In this document: piece after piece, positions 63,023 through 64,000 of the stretch
Numbering within the stretch: position 1 is the first letter of the stretch
How the letters are laid out: each line of letters begins with the position of its first letter
Source: Bacillota bacterium
Lineage (GTDB): Bacteria > Bacillota > Clostridia > Acetivibrionales > DSM-1351
Direction: 5' to 3'
NCBI GenBank assembly: GCA_023409265.1
Contig: JAEYHZ010000038.1
Span: 94,364-158,363, forward strand
DNA: 64,000 bases
Notes under the pieces: generated by a model
The model's input: only the letters and a program-made list of their open reading frames with translations
Database searches by the model: none
What the model was told of the DNA's origin: nothing
Translations under genes and position numbers: made by a program

Positions 63023-63655
63023 TTAACTGCGGTATTTTAACAGCCTTCGCTCTAACTGAGATAACAGTACACTTGCAAATATTGATAGCATTGCTACTGA
63101 GGCCCCGCCGATAAACAGGAGATCACTTCTATACAGGCCGATTCCCGTGAAAATAATGGTACCCAGGCCTCCTGCACCTATATATGCTGCCAGAGTAGCA
63201 CTGGCAATTACTTCAACTGTTGCGGTTTTAATCCCGGTCAATATGAAGGGCAAGGCCAGTGGGACTTTTACCTTGAAAAAAACTCTCGAGGCTTCCATCC
63301 CCATACCGGCTGCCGTCTCCAGCATAAAATCAGGAATGCTCTTAAATGCCAGTGCCGTATTGATCAGTATGGGAGGTACAGCTAAAAATACCAGGGCTGT
63401 CATTGCCGGCTTCACTCCCGTACCCATTATGGGGATGCACAGAACCAGTATAGCCAGGCTGGGTATAATTCTCAGAGTATTGAAAATACCGGTAATAAAA
63501 TTATATGTGAACCTATTCCTTGTACTGAGAATTCCCAGCGGTATACCGATTGCCATGGCAGTCAATACAGATAGCAGGCTTACTTCCATATGCTGTTCAA
63601 CTGCCAGAAAATATGTATCTGTATTTGAAATAAAATACCTGATAATTGACTGCAT
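63023..63655 (-). CDS. OpuC/ProW-type ABC permease (first of two)
   Basis: Permease of 210 residues with five to six segments and EAA loop MLETAAGMGMEASRVFFKVK followed by VPLALPFILTG. GAGGG lies 7 bases before the ATG. It is the first gene of the six-gene operon, in the order permease, binding protein, ferredoxin protein, ATPase, permease, metY. A near-consensus promoter lies about 60 bp upstream. Confidence 0.93.
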   Translation of the reverse strand: MQSIIRYFISNTDTYFLAVEQHMEVSLLSVLTAMAIGIPLGILSTRNRFTYNFITGIFNTLRIIPSLAILVLCIPIMGTGVKPAMTALVFLAVPPILINTALAFKSIPDFMLETAAGMGMEASRVFFKVKVPLALPFILTGIKTATVEVIASATLAAYIGAGGLGTIIFTGIGLYRSDLLFIGGASVAMLSIFASVLLSQLERRLLKYRS

Positions 63656-63714
63656 ACATTCACCCTCATATTTTCATAGTATTCCTACATGTTTAATACG
63701 AATTGATTAACAGT

Positions 63715-63743
63715 ATAATACATCTATTGTGTTTATATGTCAA
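63715..63743 (-). promoter_or_regulatory. Near-consensus sigma-A promoter of the OpuC/metY operon
   Basis: On the minus strand TTGACA (63743-63738), a 17-base spacer and TATTAT (63720-63715). Just upstream (63745-63772) is an imperfect dyad around AGGGTA and TATCCC that may be an operator. No SAM (S-box) leader or T-box is present in the 60-base leader. Confidence 0.75.
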
Positions 63744-63787
63744 TAGAATAGGGTAAAATATCCCATACTATTTATATATTAATTATA

Positions 63788-64000
63788 CCCTCTATTGATA
63801 ACGTACAATACGCCTCACGCTAGCCATTTTGCAGATTTTCTTCTTCGTCGTCCTTGCCTTGCAGCAAGCAAGACTGCGTCCTTACGCCTTGAAAATCAGC
63901 AAAATATCAAAGCGTGAGGTCGAAGATTTTTGAGCTGATGGATTTGTTTTGTGGCAAGGCAAAGCCGTGTAGCAATGCTTTGTGCCTTGCAAACGGCTTT
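63788..64000. repeat. Palindromic repeat family B, copy 2 (cut by window end)
   Basis: It begins CCCTCTATTGATAACGTACA and follows copy 1 closely for the first 130 bases (CGCCTCACGC, CGTCCTTGCCTTG, then GCGTGAGGTCG), then more loosely. The right end is outside the window. It lies about 45 bp upstream of the -35 box of the OpuC/metY operon. Confidence 0.8.

Noticed and set aside
63147..63710. 187-codon plus-strand open frame
   Set aside because: It is antisense to the OpuC-type permease, whose motifs and operon context are clear.
63656..63787. SAM riboswitch or T-box for the metY operon
   Set aside because: The leader after the predicted promoter is only about 60 bases and has none of the conserved stems of these classes.

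Overview
The window reads as chromosome of a low-GC, anaerobic, spore-forming Firmicute of class Clostridia. The grounds are AT-rich intergenic DNA, strong GGAGG ribosome sites with several TTG and GTG starts, a single-chain pyruvate:ferredoxin oxidoreductase, many YesM/YesN-type two-component systems, a clostridial DUF3787-type small protein, and extracytoplasmic sugar uptake without its own ATPase. A plant-polysaccharide-degrading clostridium (Ruminiclostridium-like) would fit; the genus is an inference. About 50 protein genes are supported. I saw no rRNA, tRNA, CRISPR array or transposase gene.

Layout. 1-3422: a yesM/yesN two-component operon cut by the window edge. 3887-6688: an SDR, an AraC regulator and an EamA exporter. 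6779-9531: an OmpR-type response regulator and kinase with a small secreted DUF2680 protein, both preceded by 11-bp direct repeats. 9772-11998: a DedA protein and a Met-rich ferritin-like protein. 12121-26551: a galactoside module with GH2 and GH42 enzymes, an AraC regulator, two permeases, a binding lipoprotein and its own yesM/yesN pair, plus a LytTR regulator facing a beta-helix-like protein. 27281-32058: a small DUF3787-type protein, PFOR and an ASCH-like protein. 32218-43155: two peptide-stress-type modules (ABC exporter plus response regulator and kinase), the first led by an orphan zinc-binding lipoprotein gene. 43452-48858: CorA, an XRE/S24-like regulator, a methyltransferase, TrmB, UppP and a small membrane protein. 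48908-54792: SDRs, a 30-bp minisatellite, a BlaI/BlaR1-like pair with a clear operator, and a 45-residue small protein. 55083-58062: a four-module sulfur-relay flavoprotein and an ArsR regulator. 58249-63655: a six-gene operon joining an OpuC-type ABC importer to a Cys-rich ferredoxin protein and O-acetylhomoserine sulfhydrylase.

Two themes stand out. The right end is a sulfur neighbourhood: a fused CoA-disulfide reductase/rhodanese/TusA/DsrE protein, an ArsR regulator and a betaine-type importer whose last gene makes homocysteine or methionine. I infer import of a sulfur-containing (perhaps sulfonium) compound, unproven. Second, the intergenic DNA carries palindromic, transposase-free repeats. 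Family A (21300-21457, 27080-27236, short form 54885-54941) has TTA/TAA target duplications and a conserved core, and 21478-21637 looks like a diverged relative. Family B (26600-26870 and 63788 to the window end) lies just upstream of two leftward operons.
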